From Tabrizicola sp. (GTDB lineage: Bacteria; Pseudomonadota; Alphaproteobacteria; Rhodobacterales; Rhodobacteraceae), in contig NZ_JAEULO010000068.1 in assembly GCF_016793705.1 (NCBI RefSeq), forward strand, positions 1 through 64,000: a stretch of 64,000 bases of DNA, written 5' to 3'. The translations under genes were made by a program, and so were the position numbers. This document shows positions 52,939 through 60,231 of this stretch, in pieces. Within the stretch, counting starts at the first letter, position 1. The number at the start of each line of letters is the position of its first letter. The notes under the pieces were generated by a model. That model saw only the letters and a program-made list of their open reading frames with translations, was not told the DNA's origin and searched no databases.

Positions 52939-54686
52939 TCCTCGAACGGGTCCCAGTCGTCGTCGGCCTCGGGCTCGGCCTGGGGCAGCGCGGCTTCGGC
53001 AGCCTCGGCGGTGATGGCCTCGGGTGAGCGGACGTCGCTGATCCTGGCGCCGGGGAAGGCAGTGAGGATGGCCTGGACGAGCGGGTTCTCGGCGGCCTCG
53101 GCGCGAACTTCGGAAAGGGTGTTGTCGCGGGTCTCGGCGATGGTGGGCGCCCCGCCAGAGGCAACGACCGAGACCCCCCAGCGCGCGCCAGTCCAGCCTT
53201 GCAGGCGCTGGCCAAGGCGGGCGGCGAGGTCTGCCTTTGCGCCGGGGGCGGGCTCGAATTCGATCCGGCCGGGGGCGTAGCGGGCGAGGCGGAGGCCGGT
53301 TTCCACCTCGTTCAAAAGGAGCATGTCGCGTTTGGCGCGGATCAGCTCGATGACGGAGGCGAAGCTGGCATAGACCTGAAGCTGGCCCTCGGCGAGGGCC
53401 GGGGCGGTGGCGGTCATGGTAGGGCCACGGGTGGGGGCAGAATGGACGGGGGCGAGGCGGGGGGCGTGGACGGTGCCGCCACCGGCGGGCGCACCTCCGG
53501 CGATGCCGCCTCCGTCGGGCGGGCGGGGGTTGTCCTGGAGTTTCTTCACCAGCGTTTCCGGGTCCGGCAGGTCGGCGACATGGGTCAGGCGGATCACCGC
53601 CATCTCGGCGGCCATCATCGCGTTGGGGGCCAGCGCCACCTCCTCGATGGCTTTCAGCAGCATCTGCCACATCCGGGTCAGCGCCCGCATCGGCAGGCGG
53701 CTGGCCATGTCCTGCCCGCGGGTCTGTTCGTCCGGCGGGGTGGTCGGGTCCTCGGCGGCGGCGGGGTTGATCTTGATGACCGAAATCCAGTGCGTGATCT
53801 CGGCCAGGTCGCGCAGGACGGCCATCGGGTCGGCGCCATCGGCATACTGGGCGCTGAGTTCCGAAAGCGCGGTCGCCGCGTCGCCCTGCATGATCAGGTT
53901 GAAGAGGTCGAGCGTGCGGCCCCGGTCGGCGAGGCCCAGCATGGCGCGGACCTGATCGCCGGTCGTCTCGCCCGCACCATGGGCGATGGCCTGGTCCATC
54001 AGGCTCATCGCGTCGCGGACCGAGCCTTCGGCGGCGCGGGTGATCAGGGCGAAAGCGTCGGGAGCGAGCTTGGCGCCTTCCAGGTCGGCCACTTTCGCGA
54101 GGTGGGCCATCATGACTTCCGGCTCGATCCGTTTCAGGTCGAAGCGCTGGCAGCGGGACAGGACGGTGACGGGAACCTTGCGGATTTCGGTGGTGGCGAA
54201 GATGAACTTCACATGCGCCGGGGGTTCCTCCAGCGTCTTCAGGAGCGCGTTGAATGCGGCGGTCGACAGCATGTGGACTTCGTCGATGATGTAGACCTTG
54301 AAGCGTGCGGAGGCCGCCCGGTAGTGGACCGAGTCGATGATCTCGCGGATGTCGCCGACCCCGGTGCGCGAGGCTGCGTCCATCTCCAGCACGTCGACGT
54401 GGCGGCCTTCGGCGATGGCGCGGCAGGGTTCGCATTGGCCGCAGGGTTCGGTCGTCGGCCCGCCGGTGCCGTCGGGCCCGACGCAGTTCAGCCCCTTGGC
54501 GATGATCCGGGCGGTGGTGGTCTTGCCCACCCCGCGGACGCCGGTCATCACGAAGGCATGGGCGATCCGGTCGGCGGCAAAGGCGTTCTTCAGGGTGCGG
54601 ACCATTGCCTCTTGCCCGATCAGGTCGGCAAAGGTCTGCGGGCGGTACTTGCGGGCAAGGACCTGGTAGGCTTTCTCGTCGGACAT
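52935..54686 (-). CDS. dnaX: DNA polymerase III subunit gamma/tau
   Basis: A 583-residue clamp-loader ATPase. Walker A GVRGVGKTT near residue 46, a zinc module with four cysteines ending CGQCEPC, DEVHMLS as Walker B, and a sensor LSRCQRFDL. The C-terminal region (about residue 390 on) is proline/alanine-rich followed by a tau-like domain. ATG 54686 starts at MSDEKAYQVLARKYRPQ, the normal N-terminus. No slippery heptamer for programmed frameshifting was looked for in detail. Confidence 0.95.
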   Translation of the reverse strand: MSDEKAYQVLARKYRPQTFADLIGQEAMVRTLKNAFAADRIAHAFVMTGVRGVGKTTTARIIAKGLNCVGPDGTGGPTTEPCGQCEPCRAIAEGRHVDVLEMDAASRTGVGDIREIIDSVHYRAASARFKVYIIDEVHMLSTAAFNALLKTLEEPPAHVKFIFATTEIRKVPVTVLSRCQRFDLKRIEPEVMMAHLAKVADLEGAKLAPDAFALITRAAEGSVRDAMSLMDQAIAHGAGETTGDQVRAMLGLADRGRTLDLFNLIMQGDAATALSELSAQYADGADPMAVLRDLAEITHWISVIKINPAAAEDPTTPPDEQTRGQDMASRLPMRALTRMWQMLLKAIEEVALAPNAMMAAEMAVIRLTHVADLPDPETLVKKLQDNPRPPDGGGIAGGAPAGGGTVHAPRLAPVHSAPTRGPTMTATAPALAEGQLQVYASFASVIELIRAKRDMLLLNEVETGLRLARYAPGRIEFEPAPGAKADLAARLGQRLQGWTGARWGVSVVASGGAPTIAETRDNTLSEVRAEAAENPLVQAILTAFPGARISDVRSPEAITAEAAEAALPQAEPEADDDWDPFEE

Positions 54687-54760
54687 GGAACCCTCGTGAC
54701 TCGGGGGCCAGAGTAGGGTGCGGGGGGCGGAAGGTCCACCGGGAAGGGTGTGGGACGGTG

Positions 54761-55231
54761 ATGGTGGAATTGGCGGTCGGCGGGGGAATGCTGGGGATCG
54801 GGCCGATGCCGGGGCGGGGCGGGGCCTATGCCCGCGATCTGGCGGAGGTGCTGGACTGGGGGCCGGGGTTGGTGCTGACGATGACGACGGCGGAGGAACT
54901 GGAGGCGAAGGGGGCCGAGGGGTTGCCGGGTGACCTGGCGGCGGCCGGGGTGGAGTGGCTGCATTTGCCGATTGCCGACTATGGCGCGCCATCCGGGGAG
55001 ACGCTGTTGGCATGGCCGGGGGCGGCGGCGCAGGTGCGCGGGGTGCTGGCCGCGGGCGGCAAGGTCTGGGTGCATTGCATGGGCGGTTGCGGGCGGTCGG
55101 GGACGGTGGCCTTGCGGCTGATGGTCGAGGCGGGAGAGGAGCCTCGGGCCGCGTTGGAGCGGTTGCGGCAGGTGCGGCCCTGCGCGGTGGAGACGCCGGA
55201 GCAGTTCGCGTGGGCGGCGGGCGGATGGTAA
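54761..55231 (+). CDS. Dual-specificity/tyrosine phosphatase-like protein
   Basis: A 156-residue cysteine phosphatase. VHCMGGCGRSG gives the CX5R P-loop, an upstream IADYGAPSG supplies a candidate general acid, and RQVRPCAVETPEQ closes the domain. ATG 54761 chosen, with an alternative GTG three bases earlier. Divergent from dnaX. Substrate unknown. Confidence 0.82.
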   Translation: MVELAVGGGMLGIGPMPGRGGAYARDLAEVLDWGPGLVLTMTTAEELEAKGAEGLPGDLAAAGVEWLHLPIADYGAPSGETLLAWPGAAAQVRGVLAAGGKVWVHCMGGCGRSGTVALRLMVEAGEEPRAALERLRQVRPCAVETPEQFAWAAGGW

Positions 55232-55322
55232 AGGCCTTGCCGCAGATCAGTTCGCGGCTTCCTTGACTTCGGGGAGACTACATCGGCAAATTTTGCCCCG
55301 AATGTGGGGTGGGAAAGAAGCG

Positions 55323-56021
55323 ATGCGTGTTATCCAGCCGGCGGGGCAGAGGGGGAGTCTGAAGTGGATACAGCAGGCGGTGCAGCGGTGCCCCGACCTA
55401 CTTCAGCCACCGAAGCTGCCCCCGATCCGGTGGCTGTCACCGCGCCGCGACGATGACTTTGCGGAGTATCGGGATAGCGCTTTTCTGGAACGTCTTGGTC
55501 TGCCGCATCTGTCCGAGGCGCTGAAGGGCTTCTGGCCGAAACGGGGGCCGCAGTGGGACGCGCTTGGCCTGACCGAGCGAGGGCCGGTGCTGGTGGAAGC
55601 GAAGGCGCATGTGCCGGAAATCTTCTCGCCGGGAACCAAGGCCAGCTGGGTCTCAAGGAGGATGATCGAAGCTGCCTTTCGAGCAGTGCAGGAAGATTTG
55701 GGTGTCAGGCCGTCAACGAACTGGGCGGAAGTCTACTTCCAGTATGCCAACCGGCTGGCGTTTCTGTGGTGGCTGCGAAAGCACGGCGTCGAGGCCGACC
55801 TACTGTTCGTGAGCTTTCTGAACGATGACGATATCGGCGGGCCAAGCAGCGCCGAGGCTTGGCATGCAGCATTCGCGGGGGCGGACTATGCGCTTGGCCT
55901 GCCTGCGCGGCACAGGCTTGCGGCGAATGTCCACCATGTCACGCCGGACGTGCGGCAGATACTGGACGCAGGGCCGGGATCCGGGATCGAGCCGGATGGT
56001 TACGACGGCAGCGGTCCGTAA
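55323..56021 (+). CDS. PD-(D/E)XK nuclease-like protein of unknown function
   Basis: A 232-residue protein. Asp79 in PQWDALG and Glu92-Ala-Lys94 in VLVEAKAHVPE give the D-X12-E-X-K pattern of the PD-(D/E)XK nuclease fold, with the hydrophobic strand VLV before EAK. The rest has no other motif that I recognise. No signal peptide. ATG 55323 follows GGGAAAGAAG. Its last 22 bases overlap the convergent TetR gene. Base composition looks slightly less GC-rich than its neighbours. It may be an accessory nuclease or defence component. Confidence 0.65.
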   Translation: MRVIQPAGQRGSLKWIQQAVQRCPDLLQPPKLPPIRWLSPRRDDDFAEYRDSAFLERLGLPHLSEALKGFWPKRGPQWDALGLTERGPVLVEAKAHVPEIFSPGTKASWVSRRMIEAAFRAVQEDLGVRPSTNWAEVYFQYANRLAFLWWLRKHGVEADLLFVSFLNDDDIGGPSSAEAWHAAFAGADYALGLPARHRLAANVHHVTPDVRQILDAGPGSGIEPDGYDGSGP

Positions 56022-56566
56022 AGCCGGGCGGGCAGGCCGCGCAGGACGTCGGATTTGCGGCGGGTGCGGGCGAGGGTCCAGCTGCCCTGGAAGCCGATGA
56101 TGAAGGTCTCGGCGGCTTCATGCGCGGCTTCGGCGGTGATGCCGAGCGCCTGACCATGGCTGGCGGCAGCGGTGATGATGCGGTCGAAGGAGCGTTCGGC
56201 CTGGGCGCGGAAGCGGTCCTGGTCGGGGCCTTCGAAGAGAAGGCCGAAGATCGGGCAGGCGTCGGCGCTGTCCAGGATGTCGAACAGCTTGGCCATCTTG
56301 TAGCAGAAGGTGGTGACCCCCTGTCGCCAGTCCGGCGCGGCGCGGAAGCTGTCGTCGATCACCCGGATGATCTCGGAGGCGGTCCAGTCGGCGGCGGCAC
56401 AGGCGAGGTCGGCCTTGCCGTCGGGAAAGTGATGGTAGAGCGAGCCCTTCGGCACCCCCGCCTCGGACAGGATCTCTGCCAGGCCGGTGCCGTCATAGCC
56501 CCGCTGCCGGAAAAGGCGCGTGGCTGCGGTCACGAGGCGGTCGCGGGTGGTGGGTTCGTCGGTCAT
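56000..56566 (-). CDS. TetR/AcrR-family regulator
   Basis: A 188-residue regulator with the TetR HTH RLVTAATRLFRQRGYDGTGLAEILSEAGVPKGSLYHHF and a variable C-terminal ligand domain including a CPIF segment. ATG 56566 gives the usual spacing before the HTH; in-frame ATGs upstream lie near or in the operator sites. Divergent from a hydrolase, with two mirror-image operators between them, so it most likely represses the hydrolase and itself. Confidence 0.9.
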   Translation of the reverse strand: MTDEPTTRDRLVTAATRLFRQRGYDGTGLAEILSEAGVPKGSLYHHFPDGKADLACAAADWTASEIIRVIDDSFRAAPDWRQGVTTFCYKMAKLFDILDSADACPIFGLLFEGPDQDRFRAQAERSFDRIITAAASHGQALGITAEAAHEAAETFIIGFQGSWTLARTRRKSDVLRGLPARLYGPLPS

Positions 56567-56605
56567 GGCGGTCAACATAGGCGCTGGAGCCCTGCCGGAA
56601 AAGAC

Positions 56606-56621
56606 TAGACCGATTGGTCTA
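56606..56621. promoter_or_regulatory. TetR operator 1
   Basis: TAGACCGATTGGTCTA, a 16-bp inverted repeat (TAGACC/GGTCTA arms) in the TetR/hydrolase divergent promoter. The second site nearby is its near reverse complement. Confidence 0.8.
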
Positions 56622-56631
56622 ATCATGTTAC

Positions 56632-56647
56632 TGGACCAATCGGTCTA
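56632..56647. promoter_or_regulatory. TetR operator 2
   Basis: TGGACCAATCGGTCTA differs from the reverse complement of operator 1 at one base. Centres are 26 bp apart, allowing two dimers on nearly adjacent helical faces; the site ends 16 bp before the hydrolase ATG. Confidence 0.8.
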
Positions 56648-56663
56648 ATGGACGGAGCACGCG

Positions 56664-57530
56664 ATGCTGGATGCAACGATCCCGGTGGGCGTCAGCGGTG
56701 AGGACCTGGACATCCGCAGCGACGGCGCGGTCTTGCGCGGGCGGTTGGTGCGGCCGATGGGCACCCAGCGCGCGGCGCTGGTTCTGCATGGGGCGACCGG
56801 GGCACCCGCCCGCTACTATCGGGGCTTCGCCGAATGGGCGGCGCGGGAGCGGGACCTGGCGGTGCTGACCTATGACTACCGGGATTTCGGGGCCTCGCTT
56901 CGGGGACCGATGCGGGCCTCGCGGGCGACGCTGGCCGACTGGGGGCGGCTTGACCAGGGCGCTGCGCTGGCGGCGCTGGCCCGGATCTATCCTGACACGC
57001 CGCTCTGGGTGCTGGGGCATTCGGTGGGGGGCCTGTGGATGGGCTGGCATCCGGCAATGGGCCGGGTCAGCCGCGCGATCACCATCGGGGCCGGGCTGAC
57101 CCATGTGTCCGACCATCCCTGGCGCTATCAGTGGAAGGCGCGGGTCTTCTGGTCGCCGCCGGTCCGGGCTCTGGCGCGAGTCGCGGGCTATCTGCCCGGT
57201 GGGCTCGTGGGCCTTGGCGCCGACCTGCCGCGCGGGGTCTATGAGGACTGGCGGCGCTGGTGCACCACGCGGGGCTGGCACCTGTCGGACGTCGGCAGGA
57301 CCCTGCCCCTGCCTGACCCGGCGCGGGTGACGGCGCGGCTGCGGATGATCGCGGTGGCCGACGACGATCTCGTCCCGCCGGACGCCGTCTGGCGCGCGCG
57401 GGCGCTGTACCCGGAAGCGATGAAGGAGCAGAAGGTCCTGCGGCCCGGCGATTTCGGGCTGGAGCGGATCGGGCATATCCCTCCCTTCACCAGACGCAAC
57501 GCGGTCTTGTGGCCGGCGATCCTCGACTAG
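56664..57530 (+). CDS. Alpha/beta-fold hydrolase
   Basis: A 288-residue hydrolase: VLHGATGAPARYY forms the oxyanion region, DYRDFGAS follows, LGHSVGGLW is the nucleophile elbow (G-H-S-V-G), and VADDDLVPPDA supplies the acid. The C-terminal histidine is in IGHIPPF. Probably a serine esterase or lipase-like enzyme. Under the divergent TetR regulator by the two operator sites. Substrate unknown. Confidence 0.88.
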   Translation: MLDATIPVGVSGEDLDIRSDGAVLRGRLVRPMGTQRAALVLHGATGAPARYYRGFAEWAARERDLAVLTYDYRDFGASLRGPMRASRATLADWGRLDQGAALAALARIYPDTPLWVLGHSVGGLWMGWHPAMGRVSRAITIGAGLTHVSDHPWRYQWKARVFWSPPVRALARVAGYLPGGLVGLGADLPRGVYEDWRRWCTTRGWHLSDVGRTLPLPDPARVTARLRMIAVADDDLVPPDAVWRARALYPEAMKEQKVLRPGDFGLERIGHIPPFTRRNAVLWPAILD

Positions 57531-57551
57531 CCCTGCCTGCGTCGCGCAGAG

Positions 57552-57581
57552 GTTGCAATGCAGCGAAAGCTGCATTGCAAC
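57552..57581. promoter_or_regulatory. Perfect 13-bp inverted repeat with GAAA loop upstream of RpiR gene
   Basis: GTTGCAATGCAGC, GAAA, GCTGCATTGCAAC are a perfect dyad, and TTGACA (57586-57591) follows within five bases. It could be an operator for the RpiR-type regulator that starts 63 bp downstream, or an RNA hairpin with a GNRA-type loop. No T-run follows, so it is not a terminator. Confidence 0.6.
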
Positions 57582-57644
57582 ACAATTGACAAGAATTGCT
57601 GCGGCATGCTGGAGTGACGGGATCGCGCCCGCCGGACAGGACAC

Positions 57645-58514
57645 ATGGCAAGTTACCAGCCGCCCGAAACCTACGAAGACCTGATCAAGCTGATCCATGA
57701 CCGGTATGACGATATGTCGAAGTCGTACCAGAAGATCGCCCTTTACCTGACACAGAACCCGAACGACGTGGCGGTGCTGTCGGTCAATGCCATCGGGGCG
57801 AGATGCGGGATTCACGCGTCAAGCTTCGTGCGTTATGCACAATCTCTGGGCTACAGGGGGTTCAAGGAGCTTCAGGCGGTGTTCCAGCGCCGGTTGTCGA
57901 CAGCTGCTCCCGGGTTCGATGCCAGGGTGCGCGCGCTTGAGGCCGAACTGGGCGGCACGCGCGAGGGCGACCTCGGCTTCCTCTCCGATCTCGTCGCGCG
58001 GGACGTGGCCTCGTTGCAGGAGCTTCTGGCCAGCATCGATGCCGCGGGTCTGGCCAGGGCAGCCGAACTTCTGGAAGCCGCCGACACGGTCTATCTGCTG
58101 GGGCAGTTGCGCTCGGCGCCGGTGGTCGATCTCTTGCGCTACGTCCTGACCATGCTGGGAAAGCGGACGGTGCTTCTGGATGCCAGCGGCGGGCTTGCCA
58201 CCCACATGGCCAAGGTGGCGCGACCGACCGACCTTCTTTTCGTGGTGTCATTCCGCTTCTATGCGACCGAGGTGGTGAATGTCGCCGAGGAGACGGCGGC
58301 TCGGGGTGTGCCGATCCTGGCGATCACCGACAGCACGCTCTCGCCATACGCCAAGCTGGCGCAGGTTCTGTTCGCCGTGCCGGAACACGAATACACCTTC
58401 TCCCGCAGCCTCGCCGCGCCGATGTGCCTGGCGCAGGCCCTGTGCGTGGCCCTGGCGGCGCGATTGCAGACCGACGCCACAGCCCCGCGGATTCCGGTGG
58501 TGACCGGGCCCTAA
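57645..58514 (+). CDS. RpiR-family regulator (HTH plus SIS domain), putative inositol-locus regulator
   Basis: A 289-residue regulator. The N-terminal RpiR HTH includes DDMSKSYQKIALYLTQNPNDVAVLSV and GIHASSFVRYAQSLGYRGFKELQ. The C-terminal SIS sugar-isomerase-like domain contains VYLLGQLRSAPVVDLLRY and FVVSFRFYATE with EETAARGVPILAITD. In proteobacteria IolR is an RpiR protein beside iol genes, so this is a plausible IolR, but no direct test of ligand is possible. It shares CTAA with the convergent SDR gene. Confidence 0.85.
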   Translation: MASYQPPETYEDLIKLIHDRYDDMSKSYQKIALYLTQNPNDVAVLSVNAIGARCGIHASSFVRYAQSLGYRGFKELQAVFQRRLSTAAPGFDARVRALEAELGGTREGDLGFLSDLVARDVASLQELLASIDAAGLARAAELLEAADTVYLLGQLRSAPVVDLLRYVLTMLGKRTVLLDASGGLATHMAKVARPTDLLFVVSFRFYATEVVNVAEETAARGVPILAITDSTLSPYAKLAQVLFAVPEHEYTFSRSLAAPMCLAQALCVALAARLQTDATAPRIPVVTGP

Positions 58515-59323
58515 AGCCGCATCGGCCCCTCCGGAACCGGCATCCCGCCCGCCACCGCGCCCCAGACCGACTGGTCGAAGTTGACGATAGCCCCGGTCAT
58601 CAGCCCGGCGTCGTCGGAGACGAGGAAATTCACCGCCCGGGCCGCTTCATTCGGGTCGACAAGGCGACCGAAAGGCAGGGCAGCGGCGGCCTTGGCTTCC
58701 CAGTCGGGATCGCCGCCTTCCGCCTGGATCTCGCGCTCGTGGTCCGAGGCCATCCAGCCGACGTTCAGCTGGTTCACCCGGATGCGGTTGGCCATGACTG
58801 AAAAGGCGGTGTTCGCGGTCAGGACCGTCAGCGCGCCTTTCGACCCGCAATAGGCGTTGATGAAGGGCTGGCCCGCCAGCGCGGAAATCGAGCCTATGTT
58901 GCAGATTGCGCCCTCGATGCCTTTCGCGATCATCAGTTTGATGGCCTCCTGCATCAGGAAATAGGGGCCGCGGACGTTGGTGGCGAAGAGCGCGTCGAAG
59001 GTGTCGGGCGAGGTGTCCAGGATCGTGCCGCGCGCGGTGGAGGCCCCGGCGTTCACCAGCACGTCAAGGCGGCCGAACAGGCGGTCGGTTTCGGCCACGA
59101 CTATGCGGCAGTCCTCGACCTTCGAGAAATCGGCCTGCAGGAAATGCGCCCAGATGCCATGCGCCTCGGCGATCTCGCGGGCGACATGCGCGCCGCGCTC
59201 GGCGTTGCGGCCGGTGATGACCACGCCCTTCGCGCCCGCCGCCGCCAGCCTGCGGGCGATGGCCGCGCCCAGACCTTGAGTCGCCCCGGTGACGACGCAG
59301 ACCTTGCCGTCCATGCGGTTCAT
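58511..59323 (-). CDS. SDR-family oxidoreductase in the inositol locus
   Basis: A 270-residue SDR: TGATQGLGAA cofactor motif, VLVNAG, GSISALAGQ (catalytic serine) and YCGSKGA. It ends unusually with VFDQSVWG-like FDQSVWGAVAGG rather than the usual VDGG. It overlaps iolE by ATGA. In this position a canonical IolG would be Gfo/Idh/MocA, so an SDR here may do a different oxidation or another polyol step. Confidence 0.83.
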   Translation of the reverse strand: MNRMDGKVCVVTGATQGLGAAIARRLAAAGAKGVVITGRNAERGAHVAREIAEAHGIWAHFLQADFSKVEDCRIVVAETDRLFGRLDVLVNAGASTARGTILDTSPDTFDALFATNVRGPYFLMQEAIKLMIAKGIEGAICNIGSISALAGQPFINAYCGSKGALTVLTANTAFSVMANRIRVNQLNVGWMASDHEREIQAEGGDPDWEAKAAAALPFGRLVDPNEAARAVNFLVSDDAGLMTGAIVNFDQSVWGAVAGGMPVPEGPMRL

Positions 59324-60213
59324 TGCGCCACCTCATACCCGGCGGCGGCCATCACGCGCAGGAGTTCCTTGTGACCCTTCTTCGCCATCTCCAGCGGAGG
59401 AGATACTTTCGGGTCCTGCTCCGCCTCGACCACGAACCAGCCTTCATAGCCCTTCGCGGCCAGCGCCTTGACGATGGATTCGAAATCCAGCGATCCGTCG
59501 CCCGGCACGGTGAAAGCACCTTTCACCACCGCGTCGAGGAAGCTTTCCTTCGTGCGGTCCAGCCCGTTGATCACTGGCATCCGGACGTCCTTGGTATGGA
59601 CATGGGTGATGCGTCTCCAGTGGTTGTCGATGACCCGCAGGTTGTCGCCACCGGCAAAGGCCATGTGGCCCGCGTCGAAGAGCAGTGGCACGGTGGAATG
59701 CTTCATCAAGAGGTCCAGTTCCGCCTCGGTCTCGATGGCGGCGGCCATGTGGTGATGGTAGCTGAGCGGCATGCCGTTCGCAGCGCACCAGTCGGCGAAG
59801 TCGCTGATCTTGCGGCCATAGGCGGCGATCTCGGCCTCGGTCAGCTTGGGCTTGGTCGCCAGGGGAGCGGACTTCACGCCCTGCACCGACCGCGCGGTTT
59901 CGCCATAGACGATGCAGGGGGCGCCCGCCGCCTTGAAGAAAGCGTGCTGCTGCGCGATCCGCTCTTTCTCCACCTCGATGTCGCCGTCGAGAAGCAGGCC
60001 CGAGAACCAGCCGCCGCAGACCGAGATGCCGTATTTCGCCAGGATCGGGCCAAGCTCGGCCATGTCCATCGGGAAGCGGCGGCCGGTTTCCATCCCGGTG
60101 AAGCCCGCGACCGCGGCCTGGCGCAGGCATTCCTCCAGGCTCACGTCGTCGCTGAGTTCCGCCAGGTCATCGTTCCACCAGGCGATCGGGGCAATTCCGA
60201 GTTTCGCTTTCAT
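59320..60213 (-). CDS. iolE: Myo-inosose-2 dehydratase
   Basis: A 297-residue TIM-barrel protein of the AP-endonuclease-2-like family. It dehydrates 2-keto-myo-inositol to 3D-trihydroxycyclohexane-1,2-dione. The N-terminal LGIAPIAWWNDDL, FTGMETGRRFPMD, LSYHHHMAAAIETEAELDLLM, LLFDAGHMAFAGGD and WFVVEAEQDP blocks are those of IolE, with metal-ligand His/Glu/Asp positions present. Follows iolD by 18 bp and overlaps the SDR. Confidence 0.92.
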   Translation of the reverse strand: MKAKLGIAPIAWWNDDLAELSDDVSLEECLRQAAVAGFTGMETGRRFPMDMAELGPILAKYGISVCGGWFSGLLLDGDIEVEKERIAQQHAFFKAAGAPCIVYGETARSVQGVKSAPLATKPKLTEAEIAAYGRKISDFADWCAANGMPLSYHHHMAAAIETEAELDLLMKHSTVPLLFDAGHMAFAGGDNLRVIDNHWRRITHVHTKDVRMPVINGLDRTKESFLDAVVKGAFTVPGDGSLDFESIVKALAAKGYEGWFVVEAEQDPKVSPPLEMAKKGHKELLRVMAAAGYEVAQ

Positions 60214-60231
60214 CTCATTCGACCCTGTTCT

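Noticed and set aside
52939-54435. N-terminal extension of the GNAT frame through dnaX
   Set aside because: Arg/Pro-rich shadow of dnaX in another frame; the acetyltransferase is complete from 52938.
57552-57581. Rho-independent terminator for the upstream hydrolase gene
   Set aside because: The stem is perfect but no T-run follows and a TTGACA-like box comes immediately after, which fits an operator or promoter element better.
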